A stretch of DNA of 64,000 nt from Argentina anserina (taxonomy: Eukaryota; Streptophyta; Magnoliopsida; Rosales; Rosaceae): positions 34,642,093-34,706,092 of the forward strand of contig NC_065874.1 in assembly GCF_933775445.1 (NCBI RefSeq). Reading direction: 5' to 3'. The notes under the pieces were generated by a model, which saw nothing but the letters and a program-made list of their open reading frames with translations, was not told where the DNA came from and did not search any database. The stretch's first letter is position 1; every line of letters starts with the position of its first letter. The position numbers and the translations under genes were made by a program. Of the stretch, positions 50,161 to 62,808 are shown piece by piece.

Positions 50161-53100
50161 GATCCAACTTGGGTTGCGACTTCATCAATGTCACTATGAT
50201 CACAAAATGCAGCAAAACTGGCCTTGAGGTACTCATGAGGGTCATGTAATCCTGCTAAATATATACAACTAGCTCGTGCATGTGCTCACGAGCTAGTGAG
50301 CAGTCGAAAAAAGTTGCTACATCTCTTTAAACTATCGCATATATATGGTCTAGCTAGTAGTTTGAACAACTCTAAAAGTCTAAATGCAGTACTTGCTAGT
50401 CGTTGTGCTCTACACATCATAGATTCGAACCCTAAACATGCATGTGTGTTTAGGTTTAGGGCCTTTGAAATACCTAATAAACGAAGTTAATTTATGATCG
50501 AGTACATTACGATCAATTAACGTCCGTACGTAAATATAACGAGTAAATGATTGATGATTATTACATTTATAGAGCAGGTAGCTAGGGCAATTTCAATTGC
50601 TTCTCCTTAACTTTTTAATCATCAAGTTGAATATATGGAAGAAAAACCATGCATGTTTGACATTTTCGTCACTCCGATCCTTTACGTGTGCTTGAAGTGT
50701 TTTCAGGTAAACGAACCCATTCTTACTCTTGGGAGTTATAGATGTTTCGAAAATTCACCGACTGGATCTCCGTGCCTCGCTACTCGTTGCTTGTTTGACA
50801 AGATCTTCGATCGGTACGTACGAAGACAAAGTTCTATGTATATATTACATTACATATATATAACTTGCAGAGGAAGTTCTGATCGATTGAGCTTAATGAA
50901 TTTGGATTAGAAATTCAAAATGCTAGTGTGACAGTGATAGAAGCTAACTTTGAAAACTAGCCTTCTGGTCATTACCGGATTAGACAAATGAGGTCACCTT
51001 CAAACTTCAAAGAAATTGTTGTGGAAGCCAGGATTCCTACCAATACTTAGTTAGTGACTCTTTCTCCTTCCCCAATAGGAGTTCTTTCATCATTATCTTG
51101 CAAATAAGAGTTTCTAGTTCCATTAAAGGCTTGGATTGTTTTTTTTTTTGGTTAAAAAGTAATTCATAAAAGGGACAAAGCCCAGTTTGGATGTTGTTGG
51201 ACGCTTATTTGCGCAAAATAAAAAAAAATCAACGACCTCCGACGTTGCTTTGTAACTCAATCGCGAATTATAAAACATAACGCAATTACCTCCTAAATTT
51301 CGTTATTATATCAAGAGATATCTGATGAATTATAAAACATAACGCAATTACATGCTTGTCATTTAAAAGGGAATTACGAGCATTCTTTGGGATGTCCTAG
51401 CCTTCTAGGGTTGCTAATTAATATACGTACTCTAGCGAGATTTAATTATATGGATCAAGCGCGTCAATGGTAGCTCGATCTAATGAAGCCTCGGTCTGAC
51501 TCACTGACTGCATGCGACCATGCCGTTCTAGATGGAGGAACCCCTAACCGACTAATTCGAATTGCAGATGGATAATAAATCATGTCACACCCACGTACGT
51601 ACGTGCCCAATTTACTGTCTCTGCTGTCTCCGAGTTGTCTCTAAGTCTCTAACCCCGGCCCGTAGCTAAGCCGTCGATATCGGTCTCCGTCATATACCTA
51701 CACAGACCATTGTGACCAAGATATTCATAGTTTCATACACACATACACACACCTGCTTCAATCACCGTCCATTCTAGTCTCCTACCTCTACATTATAATC
51801 CATATGATGCATGGTTGGTAATGGACCATGGTCAGTAACCCATCAATATCTCTATCGAATCTGGTTAACGGTCAAACTTGCCTCTGCATTTCTGGACCGG
51901 TTCGAACCGCCCGGCAGGATCTCACACACTCACACTCTCAAGAGGACAAATCCAGCAATCGTCAACTCAATACAATTAATATAATTCATGGTAGGGTAGA
52001 AGACCAACTATGATGACGAAGAGCAAAACAGAGTAAGATTCAAGTTGAGCTGACTTTTACCATATAGCTTGGTCACAACGGAGACCATACCTACGCATAT
52101 ATTGGTTTCCCAAATATATACATATATCGCAGTGCGTGTTGGGAAGACTAGGATATATAATAAGTCGGTGCTGACAGTAGAACTGGTGCATGCTTACAAC
52201 TTAGAAGCGCGTTTTCACTGAGAGAGACTACTGGAAAGTCTCAAGATCGATCTTAGTAGAAGTACAGAGTAGTCGTACGTAGTAGTAGTAGTAGTGCAAA
52301 TTGCAAAAGATGGATAGATAATTAGATATAGAGCCAGAGACAACGGAGCAGTCAATTCGATACCACTCTTCTCGATCTTAGAATTATTACGAATAAAGAT
52401 GATGGAGGAAGCGAGCACCTCACCGCTAGCTGTCAGCGTACATATATAATAGAAGCTCCCGCGTGTTCACCAGCCAGTATGTATGCATGCTTATGCTTAA
52501 TTAAGAGCTATATATATCTATGGCGGTTGTTTCCGTCGAGATCATTTTCGGATCTGTATTCGGTACCAAAATCCTAGCTAGCTACCCATTTTAATTTTCT
52601 GAATTTATCACACACCATTTCGTTTTCAGTGTACGTGCCCATTGATAACGAAAACCATGCATATTTATCATGATTTTTTTTCAAATACACGATAACATAC
52701 GCCGCTCATATATATCAAATTGAACAAAGGGGTTAAATTAATAATCAAAATTTTTCACTTAATTTTCTATCAGATAAATTTAATTTATTTCCTTATAGAA
52801 ACTTACTTAATTTCTCACATTATTAGTTTCTAAAAATTTTAAGATGGTAATATTTATATTTTCTTAATTAGAAGTATATTTTAGTCATTTCTCAAACCTA
52901 TGAAATTTAATTTGAAACCTGAAAAAATATGGATGTGTATTAAGTAATTAGGGGTGTGCATTTAAAATTTACCTTATATGCTTCTCTTTATAATAGTACA
53001 ATCGCTATAAAGGCAATCTCTATTGTTACTAAAAACAATCGTAGTGTACTTATACTTGACGAGCGAGGCAATATATGTGGTACTAAAATGACAATTATGC

Positions 53101-53672
53101 ATGGTTAAGTTCTTCACTGGCTTGTCATGACTTGTATTTTACTTCAAACATTTCAAATGGACGTGTTAACTAATCAATTTGATCCATATATACAAGTATA
53201 ATCGATGAGTTTTTATATATACATACGTGGGAAATGATTGCCCAAAAAGAAAATTACAAAAATGAGTGAGGCAGTGTGGAAGCAAACCCTAGTTTATATC
53301 GAATTATTATCGTTTCCTTTTAAAAGATAAACCATAGCTAGCGGAGATGGAATGAAGATTAGTAGCATAATTGTACCACGAGGGCGACTGTCCAGGGATT
53401 TAGCTTAGCTGTCTGGGTTGTTAGGTATGTTACGTATGTATGTACCACTCATACCGGGCAAACCGACGTGGGCTCATTAAATAACTGACACGTGGATTTA
53501 ATGCACCGTAGTCGGCAGTCGAGACTCCACTGCCCTCTGTACGGCACGGTGCAGACTGCAAAGTACGTACCCCTGAATTCAAAGTCGACGAGATCCCAAA
53601 TTAATAGAGTTTATCTCCATGACAGTTGTGAAGCGCCATGTTATATGTCTGATAATTATGAGTTTAATATAT

Positions 53673-54081
53673 GGGAAAAACTTGCGTACAAACTAGTATG
53701 TACACGTGCGTCCGAACTTTCATTTATTTGTACACTTTGGAAATATAAATACATAATTTTAACCGTTCAAAAGTTTAGTTTATTACTAAAGATCATTTCT
53801 ATAAAAGATCAACATAAACAAAAATCGTTTGCTTTGTCGATTTCATCAAACAAATGAACGGTTATGGTGAAAGTTAGTAGTCTCATGATCAACCGTCAAT
53901 TTGTTTGATGCAATCGACTATGAAGACGATTTTTGTTTATATCAATTTTTTGCAAACATGATCTTTAGTAATAAACTAAACTTTTGAACGGTTAAAATCA
54001 TGTATTTATATTCCCAAAGTGTGCAAATAAATAAAAGTTCGGACGCACGTGTACATACTAGTTTGTACGCAAGTTTTTCTC
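53673..54081. mobile_element. Foldback MITE with long terminal inverted repeats and 9-bp TSD (Mutator-like)
   Basis: The arms, about 150 bp each, are inverted copies: left starts GGGAAAAACTTGCGTACAAA, right ends in the complement of GAGAAAAACTTGCGTACAAA. The 9-mer TTAATATAT flanks both ends (53664-53672 and 54082-54090). A 9-bp duplication with long G-starting arms fits non-autonomous Mutator-like elements. No coding capacity. Confidence 0.8.
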
Positions 54082-54214
54082 TTAATATATATACGTAGAA
54101 CATAAACATGAAAAGCCTATACAGAGCTTCGAGTTCTACGTGTATTGGGAAAGTAGGTTTATTGCAGCACTTGGAATTGTAGGTTTGACGGGTTGTGAAA
54201 CACTTATTAAAAAA

Positions 54215-54912
54215 GGGGTTAATTCCTTTTATGATACTTAAAGTATGGCTACTTGGACAATTTGATACCTGATGTATGAAAACGGACAATTTGGTACCTG
54301 AAATTCTCATTTGTAAGCCATTTTGGTACCTCTATAAATTTTGATCATATTTTTATGGTTATTTTCGTCATTCTAGCCCTAAACTCATTAAATTCACATT
54401 TTTCTTCATTTCTTCCTATAATTGTGACCTCTTTAGAAATAATTAAATTGATATATCTACTCCACTTAGCATCTACTTCACATGTATCAAAAATATGTTT
54501 TTTCTTAATATATTTATTGTATCCTAATTATTTTTTTACAAAGGAAATAAATTGCCTTTATGCAATTGTAATTTTTTATTAAAATATATTTTTTAAATTA
54601 TTTATAATTAAAATTAATTTAGATTGATAGCTACATTATGAAAAATTGTATATGTAAATCAGCACATATACTAAGTGGATGAGTTATCAAATTTTTAGTG
54701 ATAATTTAGAGGCAATTTGAAAGTATTATGAAAAAATAAAGTAAAGTATAGATAAGATGACGGAAACAACCTTGAAAATATGGTCAAAATTGATATAAGT
54801 ACCAAAATGACCTAAATTTGAGAACTTTAAGTACCAAATTGTCCATTTTCATACATCAAGTATCAAATTGTCCAAGTAGCCAAACATCAGATACCATAGG
54901 AGGAATTTACCC
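54215..54912. mobile_element. Foldback MITE with 8-bp TSD
   Basis: The left arm (GGGGTTAATTCCTTTTATGA onward) and the right arm (complement beginning GGGTAAATTCCTCCTATGGT) are inverted copies over about 130 bp, containing the shared words CTACTTGGACAATTTGATAC and ATGGACAATTTGGTAC. The 8-mer TTAAAAAA flanks the element at 54207-54214 and 54913-54920. The central 400 bp are AT-rich and noncoding. The arms diverge by roughly 10-15%, suggesting an old insertion. Confidence 0.7.
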
Positions 54913-54921
54913 TTAAAAAAA

Positions 54922-55600
54922 GTGTTGCTAAACTTACATAGCAAACTTTTTTATATACCTGTCATAATAAGTTTTTGCCTTTCGTTTCTAATTTTATTCC
55001 TGACATTCTTCAAAACTGTGAAATCACTTAGATATCTTTAACTGCACCAATTCTTCCCTCCAAAATCTCCGTCTAATTTCAAATCCATATGCTTTCAAGC
55101 TTTTTACAAGATTTCCATGTTTTGGACCATTGGGAAAAACAAAACGGTGATAGAGATTCCTTATATTACTATATTAATCATTTCATCTGATACATACCCA
55201 TTAAAACAGCAAGAGCTATGGTTTTGGGTGGTTATCACAATTAAATCCTATGAAAAAACGCATATCTACCTCCAAAATAAGTACAATAAAAAAACCCAAT
55301 TAATCAAAATGAAGTCGAAGAGCCCAATACTATGACATATTGATAGCTTTGCATAGGACATTAAGCTTTTAGAAAGAAAGAGGGATTTAAGACTTCCTTT
55401 GATGAATGATGATAGACTTGGTAGGAGAGAAGAAAGAATCAGATTATGGTAGCAAACTAGCAATGAAATGGATGAAAAAGTAGAGCCACTACAATTCAAG
55501 AATGAATGCAACATCAATGTTCGGTGCAGTTAAGGGTCATATTGGAATTAAACTTTATGTTGGGTCTACTGAGATATTTGTTGGGTACATTTAGTAACAC
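54922..55600. mobile_element. Possible TIR element carrying the upper MITE at its edge
   Basis: Ends are GTGTTGCTAAACTTAC at the left and the complement of GTGTTACTAAATGTAC at the right (13 of 16 matching). CTTATTAAAA occurs at 54203-54212, left of the previous MITE, and at 55601-55610, right of this element. That suggests the element made a 10-bp target duplication and the previous MITE later inserted beside its left end. Noncoding. The short, imperfect ends make this moderate only. Confidence 0.45.
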
Positions 55601-57404
55601 CTTATTAAAAACTAATTAAGAGCGGTACTGCCCGCAGCACTGCAGCAGTAGCTAGAGAAAATCGAGTAGTTCGTACAATATAATTGAGAATTATGCTAGA
55701 GGACGAGGTGTTGTTCTTGTTCTTGTTCTTGTTTAGACAAACACGTTGCCAATTCCCGAAAAGTGGGTTTTACAGGTAATATGTGCCAAACTTGGTCATA
55801 TTTTAACACTTTCGTATCAGAAAAGAAGTGGGAAGCAAATCTAGATCTGTTTTGCGTTTAGATTACACTCGGATCTTCCATGGATCATATGCTTCAGTTC
55901 ATTAACCCCAGGTTCATTGGTGACCTCTCGTTTTGTTCATGGAATATCGATCGAACTTGGTCCCGAAAGCTAGCTGATGAATAATTGTTGAGACAAATTA
56001 ATTAATTAGTACGTACTCTTACATTCGTCGATACGTGAACGTATTACCTACACTTCATATGTGTTTAGTTTGATCCTACATTAATGTATACAGTACATGT
56101 AATATATCAATCAAAATGAGCTGCGAGTTTCAACTGAATTATGACACTGATCGAGTAGAACAAAATTTCGAACAACCAATATCATATATAGTTTGTATCA
56201 TACATGTGATTCTTATTATTGTTTTAAGCTATAATAACCTATAGTTTAGAATGTATCAAAAATATATAGCTTAGAAATAGATCGAGATATATTGTTCTAC
56301 TTGTGTACTTAGAGATAACTTGTTTTTGGTAAACAATAATCGGATGCATGATCGATACTCGTAGGCTGACAGGGCATAGTAATTAATTACGAACAATCAT
56401 GCATTGATATAATTTTCTCATTTAAGACAATATTTCTTTAAAGCTAGGGCAGGGCTTCTGTACGGAACACTTTTGCATTGAGATAGGTGCATGAACAAGC
56501 TACGTATACGGTATACCCAGCTGTCAAGTTACCAAAGATCTAGCTAATATATACTTGTATGTTTTTGTTGTATACTACTTTCCGACACAGGTTTGTTTAT
56601 TAAACTGTATTTGTTTTCGGCTACGCGTATTTGCACTTTACATTGTAAATCTACGTATGCAATCCAATTAAGTTTTGCATTTTATCACAAATCTAAATCA
56701 CATGCAATCCATTCAACAATACTACTCATGCTCATTGCATTGTGCTGTAGTCAAAACTAGAAAGTAGTACAATCTGCCTAGCGGAAAACAAAAGGTGACT
56801 TGGAGAAAAGATGCTCCTTTTGGCCGGCCACTAGAGAGCAGATTGGTTCAAAACGTACTTCTATTTAATCCACCAATTAGCAATTTCATATACAATCTAT
56901 CTGCGTACACACTTTTTTTTCCATAATTTTAAAAGCATTAGTTTGAATTTTCTTATTTATCACATGAATAACTAGCTAGTTTTGAGATGAATTTACTAAC
57001 TTCCATTTGCAATTAAAAGGAGTTGTAATGAGTTTTTAAGTACTTTTTAAGATCGATAAATTGTATTAATGTACATATATACTACCGTATGAGTTACTTG
57101 GACGTATGTTTAATGACGTATGAGTTTTTTAAACGATAACCAAATAACTATACTAATATAATATAAAAGAAACTATGCCAACAACAACAAAGAATGCGCG
57201 CATGCCACACCGGCTAATTATTATCGTGGGATAAGATATTGTGCAAAATTATATGACTCTTACCAAAATGCATGTAGAAAATACTCGTATATTTCACACA
57301 TCATACATGTATGAGGTCATATATATTAACTTCTTGGATATATAACTATGTATATACGGATGGAAAGCTTGCCAATTATGTTTATAGAGTCATGTTCACA
57401 TGGT

Positions 57405-57545
57405 CACACTAATTGACCATAAAACTCATGCTCAATTATCATTTGATTTACAGGTTGAAAATAAAATAATTAACTTTTGAAAAGATTATCCTCTTTTTTG
57501 AATTTAATCAAAGGATAATTGAGCATAAATTTCATAATCAGCTAA
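57405..57545. repeat. Short foldback sequence
   Basis: ATGCTCAATTATCATTTGAT near 57428 is inverted as ATCAAAGGATAATTGAGCAT near 57507-57526, one mismatch over about 20 bp, with weaker pairing beyond. The loop is about 60 bp. No known miRNA family was recognised in the arms; it may be a small MITE remnant. Confidence 0.5.
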
Positions 57546-58209
57546 TAATTATGTAGTATATTTATATAATTAGCCCGACCGGTTCTTTAGAGTTCAGGGT
57601 ATTAAACTAAGGTATAGCTTTAGACTTTTGAAGGGAACTTTGTTGTTATTAACCCATCATCAAACACCTCTCAAGCTAATTAAGAATATTCAAGTCAACT
57701 TGTGGGTCATGGTAGCTGAGGCGCGCGTATGCATGGAAGTTTCAAAGACTTTGAGCTTTCACTTTCGAATATATTCAACTAGAGAGACCACTTTGTTTAA
57801 TAAAACAATTCGAAATTCTCATGATCCATCCAAAACAATCCGCATCCTCACATACATCATCACTGAACCAATCAATTTCCTAACTTAATTCCCTCTACTT
57901 AATCACTTCCACAATTAGTCAATAAGTATATATGTATATATAGCTAGGTTTACGTGTTTGTGCGTATTCAAATATGTGATCCACCATATTGATCGACTCT
58001 GGCTATTACTATCAATATAAGTTGAAACTTGCGGGTTAAGTTACGTTGCCCATTACTTGGAGGTAGGAGAATTGTATGACATACTTGCTGGCGATTATGA
58101 GTACAGGTCAATCTCACTTGCTCAGCTTGACTTTATTTCCAAGTCCCGAGTGAAAATCACAGATTGAGACAGACTAGCCATACTAATCCCTTCCGTGATA
58201 TTTGTGTTT

Positions 58210-58211
<2 letters not shown>

Positions 58212-58247
<36 letters not shown>
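58212..58247. repeat. (AC)n microsatellite
   Basis: About 18 uninterrupted AC units in the gene-poor region upstream of the IQM gene. Confidence 0.9.
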
Positions 58248-58249
<2 letters not shown>

Positions 58250-59280
58250 CATCTTATATTAATTCCATATTGTTTGACGTTGGAATAAGCTTCAAATATT
58301 AACTTATTTTTATAACAATAAGATTACAAGAAATCAATATAAACTGAAGTAAAAAAACAACAAGTTAGCCCGTAATAACCATGCAATCGGTGGGAGGGCC
58401 GTGTTAATTGTGTTTATATCTTATTGAATTACAGGAGTTGAAATTGCAGCTTAGGATGTTGTTAAGTATTGAGGAAAGAAATACTGTACTATGAAAATGA
58501 TTAAATGAATGAACCTTTCCCCCAAAATAGTAGCGGTCCAATTCATTAGAGATAAAATAAGAAGACTAGCTAGTTTTAAAAGATTGAGTCTCATTACAAA
58601 CAAATATAAACTTGCTAATTGGAACTTGTCAAGACAACAAATGTAGCTATATATTGTATATGTATATATATATATATATATCAATTTCAATAGCACCCAG
58701 CTCACGTAAGTATGCAATTTCTGTTAAACAACTCAATAGAAAACTATATAAGAAAACTCAATAGAAACTATGTCACTTTTTATGCCACAATCTTTTATGT
58801 TAACATTTAATCCAGCGCTACATCGTTTTTTAAAAGTGTGAAACAAATTTAAAATTCAGTAAAAAATATAATTATCTTATCGTTTATCTAAGAATGTTAA
58901 TCACGAGTGATAATTAATTTTAGGGTGAATGTGAATACATGTAAGATACTGTAAATTAGTAATGCAACTTCTGCATTATGTGAGATAATTTAGTACGAGT
59001 GCCAGTATTGGCTGTATTGCCAAAGAATCGAGATGCATATATACAAGATTTGCTTACTCGGTCAAGAATCAACATTTCTGCGCATAGTATCATGTCAACC
59101 AATTTCTAAGAAAGAGTCATATTATTACTTTGAGAGAGAAAATAAATGGGTTTTTTTTTTTCGAATTTTCAAATTTCTGTTGTTGTTGTTGTTTCTCTTT
59201 CCCAGTAAAACCCGATGGCCACGTGGTTGGAAAATGGAGGCTCTCTGTCTCTCATAACTCTCTCCTCGCTTTTCATTGCT

Positions 59281-60220
59281 CTATATATGAGCTTCAATGA
59301 CAGGTCTAGTTTCGAAAACACACAACGAGCTCTGTATAGCATAACAAGGAAGAGAGAGAGAGAGAGATAGAGAGAGAACTCAAACTCATTGTTTGTTGCC
59401 GTAACTAATTTACTACACAAACCAAACCATCAAACAAATCCCACTTCAAGTTCGAAACTTTCGTTTCTATATATTATTACAGCAATTGCTTTCTACTACT
59501 TTGGAATCCTCTATTCAAGGTAAGAATGCCTCTTTTCATTCTATATATGATCCATTTCTTGGTGCTTCTTCTCCTTGTTGTCTGTTTGGTGTTTGGATTT
59601 CGCATATAATGGTAAAAACTCATTGGTTATTGGGTGAATGTTGGTTTTCATGGGAATGGGTGTTCTTCGTTTTGATCTTGGTTTCATGGGAATGTGATGG
59701 TTTTGTGGATCCTGCTCTTTTTTGTGATGGGTTTGTAGGTCAGTTCCCTTCATATGGAATGGTATTCAAATGGAATGGGTTTCTCTATAATGGTTTGTTT
59801 TCTTTGAAGAACTAAACTTTTAGTCATGTCACTCATGTGTTTGTAGATTCTTGGTTATTTTTAATCGATTCTACAGCAGCAACATAAAATTATGATCTCT
59901 TATTATTTGATGATATGCTTCAAATAGTTACATTATATAGAAATCCCATTTTGAGAATGCTATTAGGAAAAAATGATGCTGGGGATATTCATAGTTGGAT
60001 TCAAATTGCAATTGCAGTCGGATGTGTTATACAAGTCGTGTTTTGTAGATCCAATGGTTTTTGTTGTCTTATAAGTTCTGAATCGCTATTTGGGCTATTT
60101 AGCTGTCAATTTGTATCTGCAGTGATGTTCTCCTATTAGCTAAGGCAGTATTAGATGTGGTGTTAACTTTTTCTCTTGTGTTCTCCCCAGGAATCCGAAT
60201 TTTCACCCTTCTTCTATCAT
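59281..60220 (+). promoter_or_regulatory. Core promoter and leader with intron of the IQM gene
   Basis: A CTATATATG element at 59281-59289 is a good TATA box. A GA-rich block at 59349-59378 is in the probable leader. A consensus donor (TCAAG|GTAAGA) at 59520 pairs with the acceptor CTCCCCAG ending at 60190, giving a 671-bp leader intron just upstream of the coding start at 60221. Splicing here is inferred. Confidence 0.5.
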
Positions 60221-62808
60221 ATGGGAATTTCCTTTTCTTGCCCATTTTCTGAAGACTGTGATTTAGAAAGTGGGTTAGAGTCAGTAACTGTAAAATCTAT
60301 CAGTTTTGGAGATGATGAAGTAAAAACTCCAGTTAGATCAATTAGTTTCAACCGCGGTGATGCAGAACCTTCGATAATGAGAGCCTTAGGTTCTGGAAAG
60401 ATGACATTAGAAACTTCTGTTAGCTTTAAGGGGGATGAGATAGAGAAAATGGGCTTGTTTAAACAAAAGAGTACTGGCATTACATCAGTTAGTCCCCTTT
60501 GCAAAGAGGTGGACATTGGATCAATCAGCCCCATTACTCCCATTAGCAAAGAAATGGACATTCCATCCCCAAGATCGGATAGTATGGTGGGGATGATCCG
60601 ACCGGTGCAAACAGATTTCACCAACCCCAAACACATGGCGGCAATTAAGTTGCAGAAAGTGTACAAAAGCTTTCGGACCAGAAGAAAGCTAGCAGATTGC
60701 GCAGTTCTAGTTGAGCAGAGCTGGTATAAATTTATGTCTTTTGTGTTAATCTTACCATTTTACTGATATGTTTACCGTGCTCCAGTCTTATTCTGATTGT
60801 TTGTAAAAATATAGGTGGAAGCTATTAGATTTTGCTGAGCTCAAGCGCAGTTCTATATCATTCTTTGAAATTGAGAAACATGAAACTGCCATTTCACGTT
60901 GGTCGAGAGCAAGGACTAGAGCTGCCAAGGTGATCTTTTAACAGATAGCCATCTGCTTCATTTTTTTAGTTTACATATAATTTGTTGAAATACTAAAACA
61001 TTTTTTTTTCTTTGAATTGCAGGTTGGAAAGGGTTTATCAAAGAATAGTAAAGCACAGAAACTTGCTTTGCAGCACTGGCTTGAAGCGGTAAGTCAATCG
61101 CATTTAAGTTTCCTGTTTTTGTTTTCCTTAATTCTTTTATAGGCCTCCACTGATATCAGTTTTTCATATGTGATTGAAAACAGATTGACCCAAGGCACCG
61201 ATATGGACACAATCTACACTTTTATTACATTAAGTGGCTTCATTGTCAGAGTAGAGAACCATTCTTCTACTGGCTAGATATAGGAGAAGGGAAGGAAGTG
61301 AATCTTGAAAAATGCCCTCGATCGAAACTTCAACAGCAATGTATAAAGTATCTTGGACCGGTGAGTGTTTATTGCCTTATTGATAACTTTTATCTCTTAA
61401 TCATTTTACATTTATTTCATTTGCTGATAACAATTCTGCTCAATACAGATGGAAAGAATGGCTTATGAGGTTGTTGTGGAGGATGGAAAATTATTCTACA
61501 AGCAATCAGGGGAGCTCCTCCATACATCTGGAGAAGACGAGGATGCCAAATGGATTTTTGTTCTCAGCACTTCAAAAGTATTGTATGTTGGCAAGAAACA
61601 GAAGGGCACCTTTCAGCATTCCAGTTTTTTGGCTGGTGGAGCCACATCTGCTGCTGGGAGATTAGTAATTGAGAGTGGTATCATCAAGGTACATATGTCT
61701 ACGGCACCAAAAACCTCACAAATTTTCATTATTGTTTCCATGTGCCCTTTGTTCTTGATATTGATTATCATTTCTAAACATATTTCTTGTTACTTTTCTA
61801 CAGGCAGTTTGGCCTCACAGTGGTCATTATAGACCAACAGAAGAGAATTTCAGAGATTTTGTTTCATTCCTTGAAGAGAACAATGTGGATCTGACTGATG
61901 TTAAGGTATAAAGAAATAAACTTCATATTTCACTATTTTGGATGATTTGTTATATATGATGAGAAATAAGTGAATACATGATCGAGTACTCATAAAGCTT
62001 ACTTTGTTGATATATTCAGATGAGTCCAGTTGATGAAGAAGAGGATTTACTTAGCAAGAAAAGAATGAGTGCTCATCTGAGAAGCTACTCAGCTGAAGAT
62101 GAGTTAATCCCAGATCTGTGTGGCTTAAAAACTGAAGATACCATTGTTCAAGACTCGAGTAGGGAGGAGACTGATTCAATGGAGCAAGCTGTTGCAATGG
62201 AATCAAGAATATCAAGCCCGCTCCTCAAGCTCAGTCGAAAATTATCTAATCTTGAAATACCAAAAAGAGAAAGTTTGCTTGAGAGTGAAAGTCAAGCAGC
62301 TGCTTCAAGTCGCAACAGTTTCCCTGTAGAATCTTCAGTATCAACAGAAGTACATCTACCATCAGAACATGAATACATGGTCCCAAAGCAGAACTTGTTT
62401 GCTGAAAACCATGAAGAGACTAAGGAAGAGACCATTCCAGAAGAATCAATCCTCAAAAGGATTAACTCGCTGAAAGGCATGAAATCATATCAATTGGGAA
62501 AGCAGTTATCCTGCAAATGGACAACAGGAGCTGGACCTCGCATTGGTTGTGTGAGGGACTACCCTTCAGAGCTCCAGTTTAGAGCTCTGGAGCATGTCAA
62601 CTTATCTCCAAGAAAGGCTAATCGTTCAAGTTCATACTTGTCTCCCAGAATCGGTAACGTCTTGGGTCCAACACTGCTGTCACCCACAACATGTGGCGGG
62701 GCATTTGATAGAGCAAGCCTGCTATCCAGAAGCTTTAAGCCTGCTAGAACGCAGTCCTCCCCATTGTTTGTAGGAAGTAGAGTAACCCAAATCACTAATG
62801 TTTCATGA
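60221..62808 (+). CDS. IQM-family calmodulin-binding protein
   Basis: Plant-specific IQ-motif calmodulin-binding protein, of the IQM group (IQM2 of Arabidopsis by memory). Seven coding exons: 60221-60723, 60815-60929, 61023-61088, 61184-61360, 61449-61688, 61804-61905, 62020-62808, giving 663 aa. One IQ motif at about 142-156 ([16 protein letters not shown]) is the calmodulin-binding site. It is followed by the conserved IQM core: [86 protein letters not shown] and [16 protein letters not shown]. The C-terminal 260 residues are Ser-rich and little conserved. IQM1-type proteins promote catalase activity and affect stress and stomatal responses; this member's role is unknown. Localisation is probably cytosolic/nuclear. 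Confidence 0.92.

Larger units (their letters stand above)
47657..59280. other. 11.6-kb gene-poor region between TAF7 and the IQM gene
   Basis: No frame above background resembles a protein and no tRNA or rRNA is seen. AT-rich, with many GCATGC/ATGCATG words. It holds a (C)19 run at 49077-49095, a (TA)18 tract at 50121-50157, an (AC)n tract at 58212-58247, foldback elements at 53673-54081, 54215-54912 and 54922-55600, and a short foldback at 57405-57545. A small open frame at 50296-50490 and one at 53492-53857 are not supported by composition or homology; the latter overlaps a transposon arm. Confidence 0.6.

Noticed and set aside
53492..53857. 121-codon plus-strand frame and its minus counterpart at 53942-54310
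   Set aside because: Both run into the arms of the foldback MITE, and the matching residues are simply the inverted repeat translated twice.
53673..54912. miRNA precursor interpretation of the foldbacks
   Set aside because: Arms are 130-150 bp with target duplications on both sides, as in MITEs, and no known miRNA sequence is present.
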